Below, piece after piece: positions 36,830 to 37,956 of a stretch of DNA of 37,956 bases; position 1 is the first letter of the stretch; each line of letters starts with the position of its first letter. Location: the IMG/VR virus record IMGVR_UViG_3300031673_007059, positions 1 through 37,956 of that record; one strand, written 5' to 3'. The stretch is from a virus. The notes below the pieces were generated by a model. The model had not been told where the DNA came from. It did not search any database and saw only the letters and a list, made by a program, of their open reading frames with translations. The position numbers and the translations under genes are program-made.

Positions 36830-37312
36830 TTATATTTTTTGTGCTAAAAAATAAGTTATATCATGAATTTTTTTCATATTAATAATTTTAAATCCATGCG
36901 CATTAAAGGGTGATTCTATATCTATTTTAGATAAAGCATGTGGTGTTTTTGAGTTTAAAATAAACAAAAGTGTTTCTATAAATTTAAAAAATTTATGTCT
37001 ATTTATTAATTTCTTAGAATCTTTGTTATTAATAAAACATCCGAAGAAATAAGTTCCCGTTTTCGTTATATTTGTTAATGCATACACATAGTTATTTACA
37101 TTTTCTATATAATTAAATTTGCGAAAATCTACAATTACTTTAAATTTTTGAAGTTCATTTAATTCATAATAAAAGTGATCATACTCAGGAATAACTAACA
37201 TATTTTCATCACTTATTTCTTTAACTGATTTAATTTTATGGATGTAATTAAACATATTATTAGTTAGTGGTTGATGGCGTGATCTGCTGATAGATTTAAT
37301 AATAGATTTCAT
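36830..37312 (-). CDS. Hypothetical protein upstream of pncB (160 aa)
   Basis: The protein has an alpha/beta look (FKVIVDFRKFNYIENVNNYV, TGTYFFGCFINNKDSKKLIN) with no known motif. It ends two bases before the pncB start, so the two are co-transcribed. A role in NAD metabolism is possible from position only. Confidence 0.55.
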   Translation of the reverse strand: MKSIIKSISRSRHQPLTNNMFNYIHKIKSVKEISDENMLVIPEYDHFYYELNELQKFKVIVDFRKFNYIENVNNYVYALTNITKTGTYFFGCFINNKDSKKLINRHKFFKFIETLLFILNSKTPHALSKIDIESPFNAHGFKIINMKKIHDITYFLAQKI

Positions 37313-37353
37313 AATTTAATAATTTTTATTTCTTCTTTTGTAAATTCCATATT

Positions 37354-37506
37354 TTAAATTTTAATTACCAAAGAAAATAAGATAATAATTAATAAAACAG
37401 TTAAACACATTCCTTGCCAAACTGCGGCTAATATTTTTGTTATTGTAATATTAGTACCGCATTTTAATGATAATGAATATACTCCAATAATAGGTAACCA
37501 AATCAT
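37354..37506 (-). CDS. Small membrane protein (50 aa)
   Basis: MIWLPIIGVYSLSLKCGTNI...ILAAVWQGMCLTVLLIIILF forms two hydrophobic segments in 50 residues. It occupies the gap between the radical SAM-like gene and the 160-residue gene. No family is recognised. Confidence 0.45.
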   Translation of the reverse strand: MIWLPIIGVYSLSLKCGTNITITKILAAVWQGMCLTVLLIIILFSLVIKI

Positions 37507-37524
37507 AAAATCATATTTTTAATA

Positions 37525-37956
37525 TTAAAAAATTAAACTTCCTTCATCGTCCCAATGGCAATAAAGTTTTCCGTTTTCTCTAAGAATGATATATCTTTGA
37601 GTGTCTGTGTTTGTAACTGCCATGCAATCATCAACCACAACAGTTGATAGACCGTATAATGAATAGACCTTTGCGCCAAAAAGCAAAGTATACATATGAC
37701 GACCATTCTTAATGATAAAATCTTTTATGTCATTAAGAGTTTTTTGGGAGCACATGTTATCTCGAATCCAATCATTTTGAGTATACTCAAACTCGTTGTT
37801 ATAGTACATTTTTTTGAACGAAATCTGATCAGCGCCAAGAGTTTTAGCGTGTTCAAATATACGTTTAGGATCAATGCCATCAAAAGTATTTAACATATTT
37901 AAACTTAAGCGAACGTTGAAACCAAGATCTTTAAGATAATGAATTGCGTCAGATAG
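37525..37956 (-). CDS. Partial radical SAM-like protein, C-terminal 143 residues
   Basis: The frame is open to the right edge of the window, and the ATG at 37896 is internal. The visible part begins LSDAIHYLKDLGFNVRLSLN and continues MLNTFDGIDPKRIFEHAKTL, GADQISFKKMYYNNEF. The strand NVRLSLN, a helix, then ADQISFKKMY is the pattern of the later beta-strands of a radical SAM barrel (compare xxGxxVxxxxxL / xxxxxRxxxF). The CxxxCxxC motif would lie outside the window. The call is moderate because of this. Confidence 0.5.
   Translation of the reverse strand, partial: LSDAIHYLKDLGFNVRLSLNMLNTFDGIDPKRIFEHAKTLGADQISFKKMYYNNEFEYTQNDWIRDNMCSQKTLNDIKDFIIKNGRHMYTLLFGAKVYSLYGLSTVVVDDCMAVTNTDTQRYIILRENGKLYCHWDDEGSLIF

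Overview
The window is part of the genome of a large, AT-rich, contractile-tailed (myovirus-like) bacteriophage. Baseplate genes are recognisable: a gp25/GPW-family wedge protein at 9462, a gp6-like wedge protein at 10617, and a very large tail protein with a P2 gpI-like motif at 13261. Four or five homing-type endonucleases, a long tRNA array, an RNA ligase, an S1-like protein and many small AT-rich genes also fit a phage with a large genome. A Bacteroidetes host is inferred from the FISUMP-type domain at 4787 and from TATATTTG boxes resembling the Bacteroidetes -7 element (TAnnTTTG) upstream of several small genes.

Layout. 1-3410 (minus): long repetitive tail-fibre/adhesin-like genes. 3552-17441 (plus): S1-like protein, permuted FISUMP domain, baseplate/tail module, two homing endonucleases and several small proteins with a shared N-terminal tag. 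17452-22577 (minus): a 668-residue protein carrying the same tag five times, a membrane HExxH protein, two Gly tRNAs, small Cys/His proteins and an RNA ligase. 22671-29381 (minus): a tRNA array interrupted by two zinc-finger endonucleases, an asparagine-synthetase-like gene and small ORFs. 29433-34626 (minus): an HNH endonuclease, many small accessory genes, an M23 peptidase and more tagged proteins. 34648-35150: no convincing gene, but many hairpins that look like a large structured RNA on the minus strand. 35230-37956 (minus): macro-domain protein, nicotinate phosphoribosyltransferase, two small ORFs and the C-terminal part of a probable radical SAM protein.

Two things stand out. (1) Ten sites in seven proteins share a short leader (L/I)-x-E-K-F, in nine followed by a form of xxDSDPIxDMGIG. 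The residues before the Glu match the (L/I)-x-E consensus of T4-type prohead protease, so these may be capsid-targeted, protease-matured proteins; one ORF would then be a polyprotein of five such units (ankyrin, three unknown, zinc ribbon). (2) The tRNA array is highly irregular: one Gly tRNA appears circularly permuted, one Asn tRNA has a 75-nt insertion in its anticodon, several class I isotypes have class II-like variable arms, two lack a D-arm, 5' halves lie beside inserted genes, and pseudoknot-like RNAs sit between tRNAs. An RNA ligase and a macro-domain protein in the same window could take part in RNA processing or repair. All RNA folds were drawn by eye and all homology calls rest on motif recognition; no search was run.
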